Positions 21,925 to 32,928 are shown, counted from the first letter of the stretch. The stretch: 64,000 nt of DNA from an uncultured Lachnospiraceae bacterium (GCA_947626365.1 CANQRW010000002.1:1-64000), one strand, 5' to 3'. Numbers and translations are program-made. Notes: generated from the sequence alone by a model not told the origin.

Positions 21925-21970
21925 TACATGGACAGGCGGCCCGGGGCCGCTCACAACAAGAGGAGGAAGT

Positions 21971-23158
21971 ATGGAGAAACGGTTATTTACGTCGGAATCA
22001 GTTACGGAAGGCCATCCGGATAAGATGTGCGATCAGATATCGGATGCGATCCTGGACGCCCTTTTGGAGCAGGATCCTATGAGCCGGGTTGCCTGTGAGA
22101 CCGCGGTTACCACCGGCCTGGTGCTGGTCATGGGAGAGATTACCACCAGCGCTTACGTGGACATTCAGAAGATCGTCCGGGAAACGGTCCGGGAGATCGG
22201 CTATGACAGAGCCAAGTACGGGTTTGACTGCGACACCTGCGGCGTTATCACATCCATCGATGAGCAGTCCGCAGACATTGCCATGGGCGTCAATAAGGCT
22301 CTGGAAGCGAAAGAACACAAGATGAGCGACGAGGAGATCGACGCCATCGGGGCAGGAGACCAGGGCATGATGTTCGGCTACGCCACCAATGAGACGGAGG
22401 AATATATGCCCTATCCCATCGCTCTGGCCCATAAGCTGGCACGGCAGCTGACCAGGGTGCGCAAGGATGGTACGCTTAACTATCTGCGTCCTGACGGCAA
22501 GACCCAGGTGACTGTGGAGTATGATGAGGACGGCAGGCCCTTCCGCCTGGAGGCGGTGGTTTTGTCTACCCAGCATGACGAGGCGGTCAGCCAGGAACAG
22601 ATTCACAGAGATATTAAGAAGTATGTGTTTGATGAGATTCTGCCGCCTCATATGGTAGATGAGAACACGAAATTTTTCATCAATCCTACAGGGAGGTTCG
22701 TCATCGGCGGTCCCCGCGGAGACAGCGGCCTGACCGGCCGCAAGATTATTGTGGATACCTACGGAGGCTATGCCCGCCACGGCGGCGGAGCCTTCTCCGG
22801 GAAGGACTGCACCAAGGTGGATCGGTCCGCGGCCTACGCGGCCCGGTATGTGGCCAAGAACATTGTGGCGGCGGGACTGGCGGACAAATGTGAGATCCAG
22901 CTTTCCTACGCCATCGGCGTCGCGCATCCTACCTCAGTGGAAGTGGATACCTTCGGTACCGGAAAGGTCAGCGACGAGAAGCTGGTTGAGATCATTCGGA
23001 GGCACTTTGATCTGCGGCCGGCAGGGATCATCAAGATGCTTGACCTGAGAAAGCCGATTTACAAACAGACAGCCGCTTACGGACATTTCGGGAGAAATGA
23101 TCTGGATCTGCCCTGGGAGAGACTGGACAAAGCAGAGGAACTGAAAGGATATCTGTAA
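21971..23158 (+). CDS. metK: S-adenosylmethionine synthetase
   Basis: [53 protein letters not shown]. Confidence 0.98.
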   Translation: MEKRLFTSESVTEGHPDKMCDQISDAILDALLEQDPMSRVACETAVTTGLVLVMGEITTSAYVDIQKIVRETVREIGYDRAKYGFDCDTCGVITSIDEQSADIAMGVNKALEAKEHKMSDEEIDAIGAGDQGMMFGYATNETEEYMPYPIALAHKLARQLTRVRKDGTLNYLRPDGKTQVTVEYDEDGRPFRLEAVVLSTQHDEAVSQEQIHRDIKKYVFDEILPPHMVDENTKFFINPTGRFVIGGPRGDSGLTGRKIIVDTYGGYARHGGGAFSGKDCTKVDRSAAYAARYVAKNIVAAGLADKCEIQLSYAIGVAHPTSVEVDTFGTGKVSDEKLVEIIRRHFDLRPAGIIKMLDLRKPIYKQTAAYGHFGRNDLDLPWERLDKAEELKGYL

Positions 23159-23160
23159 TT

Positions 23161-24222
23161 ATGTATGAATTCAGAGAAAAACCGGCGCCTGTGGTAAAAC
23201 CGGGAGAATTTGTCTTTGCTGTGATCGGTTTAAATCATGGCCATATCTACGGTATGTGCAGAGGACTTCTGGAGGCTGGCGCCACTTTGAAATGGGTGTA
23301 TGACCGGGACAGGAAGAAGATGGAAAAATTCTGTCAGACATACCCCCAGGCGCAGATGGCCGCTTCGGAACAGGAAATCCTGGAGGATCCGGAGGTAAAG
23401 CTGGCAGCCGGCTGTGAGATTCCTTATCTTCGGTGTGCTCTGGGTATCCGGGTTATGGAGGCGGGAAAAGATTATTTCTGCGACAAGGCGCCTATGACGA
23501 CTCTGGAGCAGCTTGGGCAGGCCAGGGAAGCGGTTGGGCGCACCGGCCGGAAATACATGGTCTATTACAGTGAACGGCTTCATGTGGAGGCAGCTGTATT
23601 CGCGGGATACCTGATTGAGGAGGGAGCCATCGGGAAGGTGTATCAGGTGACCGGTTTCGGGCCTCACCGGCTGGGTTCCGAGCCTCGGCCGGACTGGTTC
23701 TACGACCAGCAAAAATACGGCGGCATTCTCTGCGACATCGGCAGCCATCAGATCGAGCAGTTTCTGTTTTATACCGGAGCTAAGGACGCCCGCATCGCCC
23801 GGAGCCAGGTGGCGAATTATGCCCATCCGGAGCATCCGGATATGGAGGATTTTGGAGACGCTCAGCTGGTGGGGGATAACGGGGCCTCTCAGTATTTCCG
23901 GGTAGACTGGTTCACGCCGGACGGCCTCAGAAACTGGGGCGACGGAAGGACGTTTATTCTGGGTACGAAAGGGTATCTGGAACTTCGCAAGTACATCAAC
24001 ATCGCGGAAGAGCCCAAGACGTCGAACTGCGTCTATCTGGTCAACGGCGATGGCGAGTTCCGCTACGATGCCGCGGGAAAGGTGGGATATCCTTTCTTCG
24101 GTCAGCTGATTTTGGACTGTATTAACCGGACGGAGAACGCCATGACTCAGGAGCATGCGTTTAAGGCGGCGGAGTTGAGTATCAGGGCCCAGATGCAGGC
24201 GGAGAAGATATTCCCTGTCTGA
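23161..24222 (+). CDS. Gfo/Idh/MocA family oxidoreductase
   Basis: N-terminal Rossmann FAVIGLNHGHIYGM, CDKAPMTTLEQ, DIGSHQIEQFL. Confidence 0.82.
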   Translation: MYEFREKPAPVVKPGEFVFAVIGLNHGHIYGMCRGLLEAGATLKWVYDRDRKKMEKFCQTYPQAQMAASEQEILEDPEVKLAAGCEIPYLRCALGIRVMEAGKDYFCDKAPMTTLEQLGQAREAVGRTGRKYMVYYSERLHVEAAVFAGYLIEEGAIGKVYQVTGFGPHRLGSEPRPDWFYDQQKYGGILCDIGSHQIEQFLFYTGAKDARIARSQVANYAHPEHPDMEDFGDAQLVGDNGASQYFRVDWFTPDGLRNWGDGRTFILGTKGYLELRKYINIAEEPKTSNCVYLVNGDGEFRYDAAGKVGYPFFGQLILDCINRTENAMTQEHAFKAAELSIRAQMQAEKIFPV

Positions 24223-24252
24223 GGATGGTTCCGTATTTTGCTTACAATGGCA

Positions 24253-24286
24253 GCAGCGTCTTCCGTTGCAGGAGGACGCTGCTTTT
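24253..24286 (+). terminator. Rho-independent terminator
   Basis: GCAGCGTC...GACGCTGC then TTTT. Confidence 0.8.
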
Positions 24287-24290
24287 GTAT

Positions 24291-24327
24291 TACGTCAGTG
24301 TGCAAAAAACGCGCCAGTGACGCTCTG
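24291..24327 (+). repeat. Dispersed intergenic repeat, copy 1
   Basis: TACGTCAGTGTGCAAAAAACGCGCCAGTGACGCT; 31/34 identical to reverse complement of 56167-56200. Confidence 0.85.
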
Positions 24328-24358
24328 CTCGCATTCAGGCGGCGGAATCAGCCCCGGC

Positions 24359-26191
24359 TCAGAGAAAGGCGCCGGTAAGCAGATTGGCGGCTATACACAG
24401 GAGGATTCCCAGAGCGGCAGGAAGAGCCGCCGCGGCGGCAGTCCACCGGAGGCTGCCGGTTTCTTTTCGAATCGTCAGGCAGGTGGTGGAGCAGGGCCAG
24501 TGAAAGAGGCAGAAGATCATCATGCAGAGGGCCGTCCTCCAGGTCCAGCCGTGACTGGTCAGAAGACGGAACAGGGCGGAAGAGTCTGTCATCTCCACCA
24601 GCTGGCCGGTCTGGAGATAGGCCATGAGAATGATGGGGATTACGATTTCATTGGCCGGAAATCCCAGGATAAAGGCGGTCAGAATGACGCCGTCCAGTCC
24701 CATGAGGCGGCCCAGGGGATCCAGAAATCCGGTCAGGTGCTGAAGGAGACTTAACTGTCCCAGCCGCACATTGGCCAGAAGCCAGATCAGAAGGCCTGCC
24801 GGCGCTGCCACGGCGGCTGCCCTTCCCAGGACGAACAAGGTGCGGCTGACAATGGAACGGACGATGACCCGGCCGATCTGGGGCCGGCGATAGGGGGGAA
24901 GTTCCAGGGTGAAAGAGGAAGGAATTCCCTTCAGCAGGGTATGAGACAGGATCCAGGAGCAGGCCAGGGTGGCGAATACTCCTGCCAGGATAGCCAGGGT
25001 CATCATCAGGGCGGACAGAAGAGAGCCGGCGGCGCTTCCGTGGATTCCTGCCAGGAAAAACAGGGTGATCAGGCTGAACAGGGTGGGCAGCCGGCCGTTG
25101 CAGGGAATCAGTGAGTTAGTCAGAATGGCGATCAGCCGCTCTCTGGGAGAATCGATGATCCGGCAGCCGGTTACGCCTACGGCATTGCAGCCCAGTCCCA
25201 TGACCATGGTAAGGCACTGCTTTCCGCAGGCTCTGCACCGCATGAAAGCACGGTCCATATTAAAGGCTGCTCTTGGAAGGTATCCGAGATCTTCCAGAAG
25301 TGTAAACAGCGGAAAGAAGATCGCCATGGGAGGCAGCATGACGCTGACGACCCAGGCCAGAACCCGGTAGCCTCCATAGACGAGGAAATCCACCAGCTTT
25401 GCCGGCAGGCGGAGCCAGAGAAGAAAAGAAGCCAGTTTTTCTTCCAGAAAGAAAAGGATATCCCACAGCACGGCTCCGGGCAGGTTGGCTCCGTACATGG
25501 TCAGCCAGAAGACGCCCAGAAGGAGCAGGATCATGATGAGATTGCCTGTGACGGGGCCTGTGACGATCCGGTCAATCATTTCCTCCTGTTTCCGGTAATT
25601 GATTTTTGTGTACCGGGTGGTCTCCCGTGCCAGCTGTTTCGGCGAGAAATCCAGGCATTCATAGGTATTCCTGGTGCCGGTTACACTGTGGACGGCCTGT
25701 TTCAGCCGGTCAAGGCTTTCCGGGCGGCGGGCGCAGCAGGGAATAACCGGAAACTGGAGGACATCCTGCAGAAGTTTAAAGTCGATGACAATGCCTTTTC
25801 GCTCCGCTTCATCGCAGAGATTGATACAGAGAATGACAGGCGTACCGCTGTCCAGGACATGATCGAGAGCCAGAATCTGTTTGAGGAGATACAGTCCCCG
25901 TTCTATGCAGGTGGCGTCGCAGACAGCGATGATCACATCTGCCTGACCGGAGCAGAGAAAATCCCTGGCGACTTTTTCATCCTCGGAGCGGGCGGACAGC
26001 GAGTAGGTGCCGGGAAGATCTACCAGCATATACTCTTCGCCCCCGGCTTTAAAATAGCCGCAGGCAGATGTTACTGTGACTCCGGCCCAGTTGCCGGTGT
26101 GCTGTTTCAGACCGGTCAGATTGTTGAAGATCGTGCTTTTTCCTACGTTAGGGTTGCCTGCCAGCGCCGCTTTGTATGGTCTGTGTTCCAT
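24359..26191 (-). CDS. feoB: Ferrous iron transport protein B
   Basis: AGNPNVGKSTIFNNLTG, DLPGTYSL, GLGCNAVGVTGCRIIDSPRERLIAILTNSLIPCNGRLPTL. Confidence 0.95.
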   Translation of the reverse strand: MEHRPYKAALAGNPNVGKSTIFNNLTGLKQHTGNWAGVTVTSACGYFKAGGEEYMLVDLPGTYSLSARSEDEKVARDFLCSGQADVIIAVCDATCIERGLYLLKQILALDHVLDSGTPVILCINLCDEAERKGIVIDFKLLQDVLQFPVIPCCARRPESLDRLKQAVHSVTGTRNTYECLDFSPKQLARETTRYTKINYRKQEEMIDRIVTGPVTGNLIMILLLLGVFWLTMYGANLPGAVLWDILFFLEEKLASFLLWLRLPAKLVDFLVYGGYRVLAWVVSVMLPPMAIFFPLFTLLEDLGYLPRAAFNMDRAFMRCRACGKQCLTMVMGLGCNAVGVTGCRIIDSPRERLIAILTNSLIPCNGRLPTLFSLITLFFLAGIHGSAAGSLLSALMMTLAILAGVFATLACSWILSHTLLKGIPSSFTLELPPYRRPQIGRVIVRSIVSRTLFVLGRAAAVAAPAGLLIWLLANVRLGQLSLLQHLTGFLDPLGRLMGLDGVILTAFILGFPANEIVIPIILMAYLQTGQLVEMTDSSALFRLLTSHGWTWRTALCMMIFCLFHWPCSTTCLTIRKETGSLRWTAAAAALPAALGILLCIAANLLTGAFL

Positions 26192-26372
26192 GGAAGCCTC
26201 CATAATGGCGGATTCATCCTTATGATTACTCTATGAATGGCAATAATATTGAGTGCCTGGGTATTTTCTTTTTGAAAAAAATGTGGTAAACTAGAATCTG
26301 ATGCGATGACGCCATGGGCGGGAGTTCACGGCGAAAGCGGAAGAGCGAAAGGCAAAGAAGGAGGATATTCCC

Positions 26373-26660
26373 ATGAGATATATAAAATATATGCTGGCGG
26401 TTCTGATGATGAGTTTCTGTCTGATGTTTGCGGCGGCCCCGGTTCCGGCGGCTTATGCCGCGGCAGCCCAGGGGACGGAGATTCAGACGGAGGAGGCTCA
26501 GCAGGAGGAAGGGACTTCGGAAGATCAGGATCAGGAGACATTTTTCTTCATCATGATGGGCGGCGCCCTGCTGATTATCATTGTGGCCGTAGTGGCGGCA
26601 GTATCCACGGTTTCTTCTTCGATTGCAGTAGCCGCCAATATGGATGTGGATGGGGAATAG
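26373..26660 (+). CDS. Small secreted/membrane protein, signal peptide plus one C-terminal TM helix
   Basis: Strong SD aagaaggagg before ATG; signal peptide AAAPVPAAYAAAA, acidic linker, TM; terminator at 26687-26710. Confidence 0.6.
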   Translation: MRYIKYMLAVLMMSFCLMFAAAPVPAAYAAAAQGTEIQTEEAQQEEGTSEDQDQETFFFIMMGGALLIIIVAVVAAVSTVSSSIAVAANMDVDGE

Positions 26661-26686
26661 TTCAAAAGAGTGGATGAAAACTGTTT

Positions 26687-26710
26687 GAGGCTGCCGCAAG
26701 GCAGCCTCTT
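26687..26710 (+). terminator. Hairpin terminator after small membrane ORF
   Basis: GAGGCTGCC-GCAA-GGCAGCCTC-TT. Confidence 0.65.
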
Positions 26711-26778
26711 ATAATGATATCGGTATGCAGCGGCAGGGGACCGGATATCTGACGGCGGAGCAGGCAGGAGGCAGCCGG

Positions 26779-27012
26779 CTACGGATCTCTTCGGACAAAG
26801 ATTTCCCGGCTGTTCTGTTCCCGCAGGCCGATGACGGCGTTGCGCACCAGGTAGGCGCGCATGCCTCCCGGACGGCCTTTGAGGACGCAGGAGATCTCTT
26901 CTTCAGGGACGAACCCCAGGTCTGTCAGCCGGTCTGCCATACTGTCCCGGCTGGCAACCCAGACGATCTGAGCGGTTTCGCCTACCTCGATTTGACTCAG
27001 CGGCAGTACCAT
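26779..27012 (-). CDS. feoA: Ferrous iron transport protein A
   Basis: LPLSQIEVGETAQIVWV...LTDLGFVPEEEISCVLKGRPGGMRAYLVRNAVIGLREQNSREIFV SH3-like FeoA. Confidence 0.88.
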   Translation of the reverse strand: MVLPLSQIEVGETAQIVWVASRDSMADRLTDLGFVPEEEISCVLKGRPGGMRAYLVRNAVIGLREQNSREIFVRRDP

Positions 27013-27152
27013 GTGATTCCTCGAAACAGTACTTACAGCTATTGTATGCGCGGCGGAATGGGTTGGTGCCGGCAGGAAGGGACGGAAGACAGGATATGAT
27101 CAGCAGAAACCGCAGATGACAATATACAGAGCAGGGATGAAAGAGGAGCGAG

Positions 27153-27959
27153 ATGAGATACGGAGAGATTGCCCGCGGGATTTTTTTAAGCCGGCCGAAC
27201 CGGTTTATTGCGAAAGTGGAAATTGAGGGCAGAGAGCATACGGTTCATGTGAAGAACACGGGGCGCTGTAAAGAGCTTCTGGTTCCGGGAGCGGCGGTGA
27301 TTTTGGAGCGCTGCGCGGATTACATCCGCCTCGGCAGAAAAACAGAATATTCTCTGGTGGCGGTTTACAAGGGGAAGCTCCTGATCAATATGGATTCCCA
27401 GGCTCCCAATCAGGCGGCGGAGGAATGGCTGCGGGGCAGTGAAAACTGGCGGATAAAAGATATCCGCAGGGAAGTAACCTACAGAAATTCCCGGTTTGAT
27501 CTGGCATTCACTGTGGAAGAGACCTGCGGATCATCGGCGGAGCCCGGCGGCGAATCCGCCGGGCAGGGATTCTGTCCGTCTTTTTCAGGTGCCGGGCAGG
27601 ACTCCTGTCTTGATATCCCGTGTGGCGGGCAGAACTTCCGTTCCGCCTTTATGGAAGTGAAGGGAGTGACTCTGGAGAAGGACGGGGTGGTTTTGTTTCC
27701 GGATGCGCCTACCGAGAGGGGCGTAAAGCACCTGCTGGAACTGGCGGAAGCGGCAAAAGAAGGATATCTGGCCTATGTTCTTTTTGTGATTCAGATGAAG
27801 GGCGTGAGTTATTTTACGCCTAATCGGGAGACTCATCCGGAGTTTGCGGACACTCTTCGGAAGGTATCGCAGGAGGGCGTGCAGGTGCTGGCTTACGACT
27901 GTCTGGTGAGGGAGGAAGGGTTTTCCATTGACTCCCGCGTACCGGTTGTTTTGGATTAG
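27153..27959 (+). CDS. sfsA: SfsA DNA/RNA nuclease-family protein with internal insertion
   Basis: RFIAKVEIEGREHTVHVKNTGRCKELLVPGAAVIL; MEVKGVTLEKDGVVLFPDAPTERGVKHL. Confidence 0.93.
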   Translation: MRYGEIARGIFLSRPNRFIAKVEIEGREHTVHVKNTGRCKELLVPGAAVILERCADYIRLGRKTEYSLVAVYKGKLLINMDSQAPNQAAEEWLRGSENWRIKDIRREVTYRNSRFDLAFTVEETCGSSAEPGGESAGQGFCPSFSGAGQDSCLDIPCGGQNFRSAFMEVKGVTLEKDGVVLFPDAPTERGVKHLLELAEAAKEGYLAYVLFVIQMKGVSYFTPNRETHPEFADTLRKVSQEGVQVLAYDCLVREEGFSIDSRVPVVLD

Positions 27960-28081
27960 ATGGACGAAAACGACTTCCGGCAGTTCACATTTTTTTTACA
28001 TTGTAACGATTGCGGCGCATACACAAATATGTTAAAATCCATGTTTAAAGATAACCCATACACAATCACGGAGGAAACCGT

Positions 28082-29572
28082 ATGAAGAAACTGACATATC
28101 AGAGTACAAGAGGAGGAGAGAGCGGAATCACCGCTTCCCAGGCTATATTAAAGGGAATCGCGTCGGACGGCGGCCTGTTCATGCCGGAGGAGATTCCCCA
28201 GCTGGATATGACCATGGAAGAGCTGTCCCGGCTGTCCTACAAGGAGATCGCCTATGAGGTGATGAAGCTTTATCTGACGGATTTTACGAAAAAGGAACTG
28301 AAGGACTGCATCGAGCAGGCCTATGACAGCAAGTTTGATACAGAGCAGATCGCGCCTATCGTGAAGGTGGCAACGGCCTATTTCCTGGAGCTGTTTCACG
28401 GCAATACCATCGCCTTTAAGGATATGGCTTTGTCCATCCTGCCCCGCTTTATGACGGTGGCGGCGAAGAAGAATAAAGTGGATAAGGAGATTGTGATCCT
28501 TACGGCCACTTCCGGAGATACCGGTAAGGCGGCGCTGGCGGGATTCGCGGATGTGCCGGGAACCAGGATCATCGTCTTCTATCCCAAGAACGGAGTCAGC
28601 CATATGCAGGAACTGCAGATGGTGACTCAGAAGGGCGGCAACACCGCTGTGGTGGCCATTCACGGTAACTTTGATGACGCCCAGACCGGCGTAAAGAAGA
28701 TTTTCGGAGATCCGGAGTTCGGCAAGAGGCTGGATGAAGGCGGTTTTCAGCTGTCCAGCGCCAATTCCATCAATGTAGGCCGTCTGATTCCCCAGGTGGT
28801 TTATTATGTGTACGCTTACGCCGATCTTCTGGCCAGAGGCGAGATCGAAAACGGCGAGAAGATCAATGTAGCGGTTCCCACGGGAAATTTCGGAAACATT
28901 CTGGCCGGTTATCTGGCCAAGCAGATGGGTGTGCCCATCAATAAGCTGCTGTGCGCCTCCAACGACAATAAGGTGCTGTATGATTTCTTCACTACCGGCA
29001 TCTATGATAAGAACCGGGAGTTTGTGCTGACCATGTCACCTTCTATGGATATTCTGGTGTCCAGCAACCTGGAGCGGCTGATCTATTTAAGCTGCGGCTG
29101 CGACGCCAAAAAGACGGCGAAGCTGATGAAAGATCTGGCGGAGAAGGGCAGCTACAAGGTGACAAAAGAGATGCAGAAGCGCATGAAGGACTTCGTCGGC
29201 GGATATGCTACGGAGGAGGAGGACGCCAAAGCCATCCATTTCCTGTACAAGAACCGAGGCTACGTGATCGATACCCATACCGGCGTGGCGGCGGCCGTGT
29301 GGAAGAATTACCGCGACAATACCGGGGACGATACGAAGACGGTCATCGTGTCTACGGCCAGTCCCTATAAGTTCTCCAAGAGCGTTCTGGAGGCGATCCA
29401 GGGGCCGTCCATGATGGAGGACGAGTTTGCCATCGCCGAAGAACTTCAGCGGATTTCCATGGTGCCGGTTCCCGCGGCCATCCAGGAACTGAAGAATGCT
29501 GAAATCCGCCATACCGCGGAATGCGATGTGGAGGATATGGAAGCGGCCGTTGGAAAGATTTTGGGGATTTAA
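28082..29572 (+). CDS. thrC: Threonine synthase
   Basis: FHGNTIAFKDMALSILPRFM, TATSGDTGKAAL, PTGNFGNILAGY. Confidence 0.95.
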   Translation: MKKLTYQSTRGGESGITASQAILKGIASDGGLFMPEEIPQLDMTMEELSRLSYKEIAYEVMKLYLTDFTKKELKDCIEQAYDSKFDTEQIAPIVKVATAYFLELFHGNTIAFKDMALSILPRFMTVAAKKNKVDKEIVILTATSGDTGKAALAGFADVPGTRIIVFYPKNGVSHMQELQMVTQKGGNTAVVAIHGNFDDAQTGVKKIFGDPEFGKRLDEGGFQLSSANSINVGRLIPQVVYYVYAYADLLARGEIENGEKINVAVPTGNFGNILAGYLAKQMGVPINKLLCASNDNKVLYDFFTTGIYDKNREFVLTMSPSMDILVSSNLERLIYLSCGCDAKKTAKLMKDLAEKGSYKVTKEMQKRMKDFVGGYATEEEDAKAIHFLYKNRGYVIDTHTGVAAAVWKNYRDNTGDDTKTVIVSTASPYKFSKSVLEAIQGPSMMEDEFAIAEELQRISMVPVPAAIQELKNAEIRHTAECDVEDMEAAVGKILGI

Positions 29573-29687
29573 TCTTTTCAAATGGAAAGATATGGTGTAT
29601 ACTGATAGCAGATTTTGGCGCGGCAGGGCTGAATGAGGGACTGCCTGCGCGCACATTATATCTATCAAGAAAACGGAGGTTATTATC

Positions 29688-30551
29688 ATGTTAGTATCTG
29701 CAACAGAAATGCTGAAAAAGGCAGTTGAAGGCCACTATGCCGTAGGCCAGTTCAACATTAACAATCTGGAGTGGACCAAGTCCATCCTGCAGACAGCGCA
29801 GGAGCTGAACTCCCCTGTGATTCTGGGCGTGTCCGAGGGCGCAGGCAAGTATATGACCGGTTTCAAGACCGTAGCCGCCATGGTTGAGGCCATGATCGAT
29901 GAGATGGGTATCACGGTTCCCGTTGCCCTGCATCTGGATCACGGCACCTACGAGGGCTGCTATAAGTGCATCAAGGCAGGCTTCTCTTCCATCATGTTTG
30001 ACGGCTCCCACTATCCCATCGAGGAGAACGTGGCCAAGACCAAAGAGCTGGTTTCCATCGCTCACGCCATGGGCATCTCCATCGAGGCTGAGGTAGGCGC
30101 CATCGGCGGTGAGGAAGACGGCGTAGTGGGCATGGGCGAGTGCGCGGATCCCGACGAGTGCAAGATGATCGCCGATCTGGGAATCGATTTCCTGGCGGCA
30201 GGCATCGGCAACATCCACGGCAAATATCCGGCTAACTGGAAGGGCTTAAGCTTTGAGACTCTGGCCGCTATTAAGGAAAAGACCGGCGATATGCCTCTGG
30301 TTCTGCACGGCGGTACCGGAATTCCCGCTGACATGATCAAGAAGGCCATTGATCTGGGTGTCGCCAAGATCAATGTAAATACAGAGTGCCAGCTGTCCTT
30401 CGCGGCCGCGACCCGCGAGTATATCGAGGCCGGAAAAGACAACCAGGGCAAGGGCTACGATCCCAGAAAGCTCCTGGCTCCCGGCGCAGCCGCCATCAAG
30501 GAAACCGTGAAGGAGAAGATGGAACTGTTCGGTTCTGTGGGCAAGGCCTGA
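29688..30551 (+). CDS. fba: Class II fructose-bisphosphate aldolase
   Basis: GQFNINNLEW, HLDHGTYEGC, GFSSIMFDGSHYP, LHGGTGIP. Confidence 0.94.
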   Translation: MLVSATEMLKKAVEGHYAVGQFNINNLEWTKSILQTAQELNSPVILGVSEGAGKYMTGFKTVAAMVEAMIDEMGITVPVALHLDHGTYEGCYKCIKAGFSSIMFDGSHYPIEENVAKTKELVSIAHAMGISIEAEVGAIGGEEDGVVGMGECADPDECKMIADLGIDFLAAGIGNIHGKYPANWKGLSFETLAAIKEKTGDMPLVLHGGTGIPADMIKKAIDLGVAKINVNTECQLSFAAATREYIEAGKDNQGKGYDPRKLLAPGAAAIKETVKEKMELFGSVGKA

Positions 30552-30643
30552 GCAGTGAGATAATTCCGTGAGACAATTCATAGCTGTTTTTTGAAAAAAG
30601 TGCTTGCATTTTTTCTGTAAATGGTATATCTTAGTGTAGAACG

Positions 30644-30679
30644 AAGGCGTTCTTCCCGGATGGGAGGGACGCCTTTTTT
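30644..30679 (+). terminator. Strong intrinsic terminator/attenuator in glnN leader (or fba terminator)
   Basis: AAGGCGT..TCCC-ggat-GGGA..ACGCCTT then T6; overlaps start of predicted glnN transcript. Confidence 0.75.
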
Positions 30680-30810
30680 GGTATGACGGAGTCGTACCAG
30701 GGCCTTCGGCGCGACAGGAAAGAGATGCCGCTTTGCGGTGAAAGCCGTGCCTTCACTGCGGGAAGATTCTGCCGCCGGCAGGCGATAACAGGGAAAGTGA
30801 GGATAAGATT

Positions 30811-32928
30811 ATGAGTGAAGTTGTGAATGTTGCCGAGATTTTTGGCAAGAACGTGTTCAATGAGACGGTTATGAGAGAGCGCCTTCCCAAGAGCGTGTTC
30901 AAAAAGCTGAAGAAGACCATTGAAGATGGGGCCGAACTGGATCCCTCCATCGCGGACGTGGTTGCCCACGCCATGAAGGATTGGGCTATCGAGAGAGGCG
31001 CTACCCATTATACACACTGGTTCCAGCCGCTGACCGGCGTTACCGCCGAGAAGCATGATTCCTTCATCTCCACGCCGGACGCTTCCGGCAAGGTAATCAT
31101 GGAATTTTCCGGCAAGGAGCTGATCAAGGGCGAGCCGGACGCGTCCTCCTTCCCTTCCGGCGGACTGCGCGCTACCTTTGAGGCCAGAGGCTACACTGCC
31201 TGGGATTGTACTTCTCCCGCGTTTCTGCGTGAGGACGCCGTGGGCGTGACCCTTTGCATTCCTACCGCGTTCTGCTCTTACACAGGCGAGGCCCTGGACC
31301 AGAAGACGCCTCTTCTGCGTTCCATGCAGGCCATTGACAAGCAGGCCCTGAGAATCCTGAGGCTGTTCGGACATACGGACGCCAAGAGAGTGGTTCCTTC
31401 CGTGGGACCGGAGCAGGAATATTTCCTGGTAGACCGGGCCAAATATCTGCAGAGAAAAGATCTGATCTATGCCGGCCGCACCCTGTTTGGCGCTATGCCG
31501 CCCAAGGGCCAGGAGCTGGAGGATCATTACTTTGGCGCTATCCGCGAGCGGATCGGCGCGTATATGAACGAAGTGAACCAGGAACTGTGGAAACTGGGCG
31601 TTACCGCCAAGACCCAGCATAACGAGGTGGCCCCGGCACAGCATGAGCTGGCTCCTATTTACGATCAGGCCAACCTGGCAGTGGACCACAACCAGATGGT
31701 CATGGAGACCCTGAAGAAGGTGGCCGGCCGTCACGGCATGACCTGCCTGCTTCATGAGAAGCCCTTCGCAGGCGTCAACGGTTCCGGCAAGCACAACAAC
31801 TGGTCCCTGACCAGCGACACCGGGATTAACCTGCTGAATCCCGGCGATACGCCTCACGAGAACATTCAGTTCCTGCTGGTTCTGGGCTGCATCATGAAGG
31901 CTATTGACAAACATGCGGATCTGCTTCGTGAATCCGCCTCCGATGTGGGCAACGATCACCGTCTGGGAGCCAACGAGGCCCCGCCGGCTATCATCTCCAT
32001 CTTCGTAGGCGATCAGCTGGAGGATGTGATCAACCAGCTGTGCAGCACCGGCGAAGCCACCCATTCCAAGAAGGGCGGCACCCTTTCCACGGGCGTTGCT
32101 ACTCTGCCTAACCTGGATAAGGACGCTACCGACCGCAACCGGACATCGCCATTCGCTTTCACCGGCAACAAGTTCGAGTTCCGTATGGTAGGCTCCTCCG
32201 ATTCCATCGCTCCGCCCAATGTGGTGCTGAACACTATCGTAGCCGAGGCATTCAAGGAAGCGGCCGATGAGCTGGAACAGGCGGAAGACTTCGACGAGGC
32301 TGTCCATGATATGATCAAAAACCTGCTGGCCGATCACAGAAGAGTTATCTTCAACGGCAACGGCTACTCTGACGAGTGGGTCGCCGAGGCGGAGCGGAGA
32401 GGACTTCCCAATATCCGTTCCATGGTAGACGCTATTCCGGCCATCACCACCGAGAAGGCCGTGAAGCTGTATGAGACCTTCGGCGTGTTCACGAGAGCTG
32501 AGCTGGAGTCCCGTGCCGAGGTAGAGTATGAGACCTACGCCAAGGCCATCAACATTGAATCCAGAACAATGATCGACATGGCCGGCAAGCAGATCATCCC
32601 GGCTGTGATCAAATACACGACTGAGTTGGCTGAGTCCCTGTGCAAGGTGAAGGCCGCCTGTCCGGATGCGGATGTGAGCGTCCAGACGGAACTTCTTCAG
32701 GAGACCTCCGCGCTGCTGTCTGAGATGAAGGCTGCCCTGGCAGACCTGATCGACATCACAGAGAAGAGCCTGGCCATTGAGAACGCCTGCGAGTGCGCTC
32801 ATGCGTACCATGACAAGGTAGTTCCCGCCATGGCGGCCCTTCGTGCCCCGGCAGATAAGCTGGAAATGATCGTTGACAAGGATCTGTGGCCCTTCCCCAG
32901 CTACGGCGATCTGATCTTCGAGGTATAA
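30811..32928 (+). CDS. glnN: Glutamine synthetase type III
   Basis: [68 protein letters not shown] signature; 705 aa. Confidence 0.96.
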   Translation: MSEVVNVAEIFGKNVFNETVMRERLPKSVFKKLKKTIEDGAELDPSIADVVAHAMKDWAIERGATHYTHWFQPLTGVTAEKHDSFISTPDASGKVIMEFSGKELIKGEPDASSFPSGGLRATFEARGYTAWDCTSPAFLREDAVGVTLCIPTAFCSYTGEALDQKTPLLRSMQAIDKQALRILRLFGHTDAKRVVPSVGPEQEYFLVDRAKYLQRKDLIYAGRTLFGAMPPKGQELEDHYFGAIRERIGAYMNEVNQELWKLGVTAKTQHNEVAPAQHELAPIYDQANLAVDHNQMVMETLKKVAGRHGMTCLLHEKPFAGVNGSGKHNNWSLTSDTGINLLNPGDTPHENIQFLLVLGCIMKAIDKHADLLRESASDVGNDHRLGANEAPPAIISIFVGDQLEDVINQLCSTGEATHSKKGGTLSTGVATLPNLDKDATDRNRTSPFAFTGNKFEFRMVGSSDSIAPPNVVLNTIVAEAFKEAADELEQAEDFDEAVHDMIKNLLADHRRVIFNGNGYSDEWVAEAERRGLPNIRSMVDAIPAITTEKAVKLYETFGVFTRAELESRAEVEYETYAKAINIESRTMIDMAGKQIIPAVIKYTTELAESLCKVKAACPDADVSVQTELLQETSALLSEMKAALADLIDITEKSLAIENACECAHAYHDKVVPAMAALRAPADKLEMIVDKDLWPFPSYGDLIFEV

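Noticed and set aside
21870-21970. Possible SAM riboswitch before metK
   Set aside because: The gap is only ~100 bp and is mostly taken by the murA terminator; no S-box core seen.
24266-26236. Plus-strand ORFs over feoB (24266-24754, 24969-25370, 25688-26236)
   Set aside because: Antisense to feoB with G-domain and gate motifs; no SD or family resemblance.
26306-26677. 123-aa Gly-rich alternative-frame ORF
   Set aside because: Overlaps the 95-aa ORF that has the strong SD and a signal peptide; Gly/Ser-rich composition typical of an off-frame.
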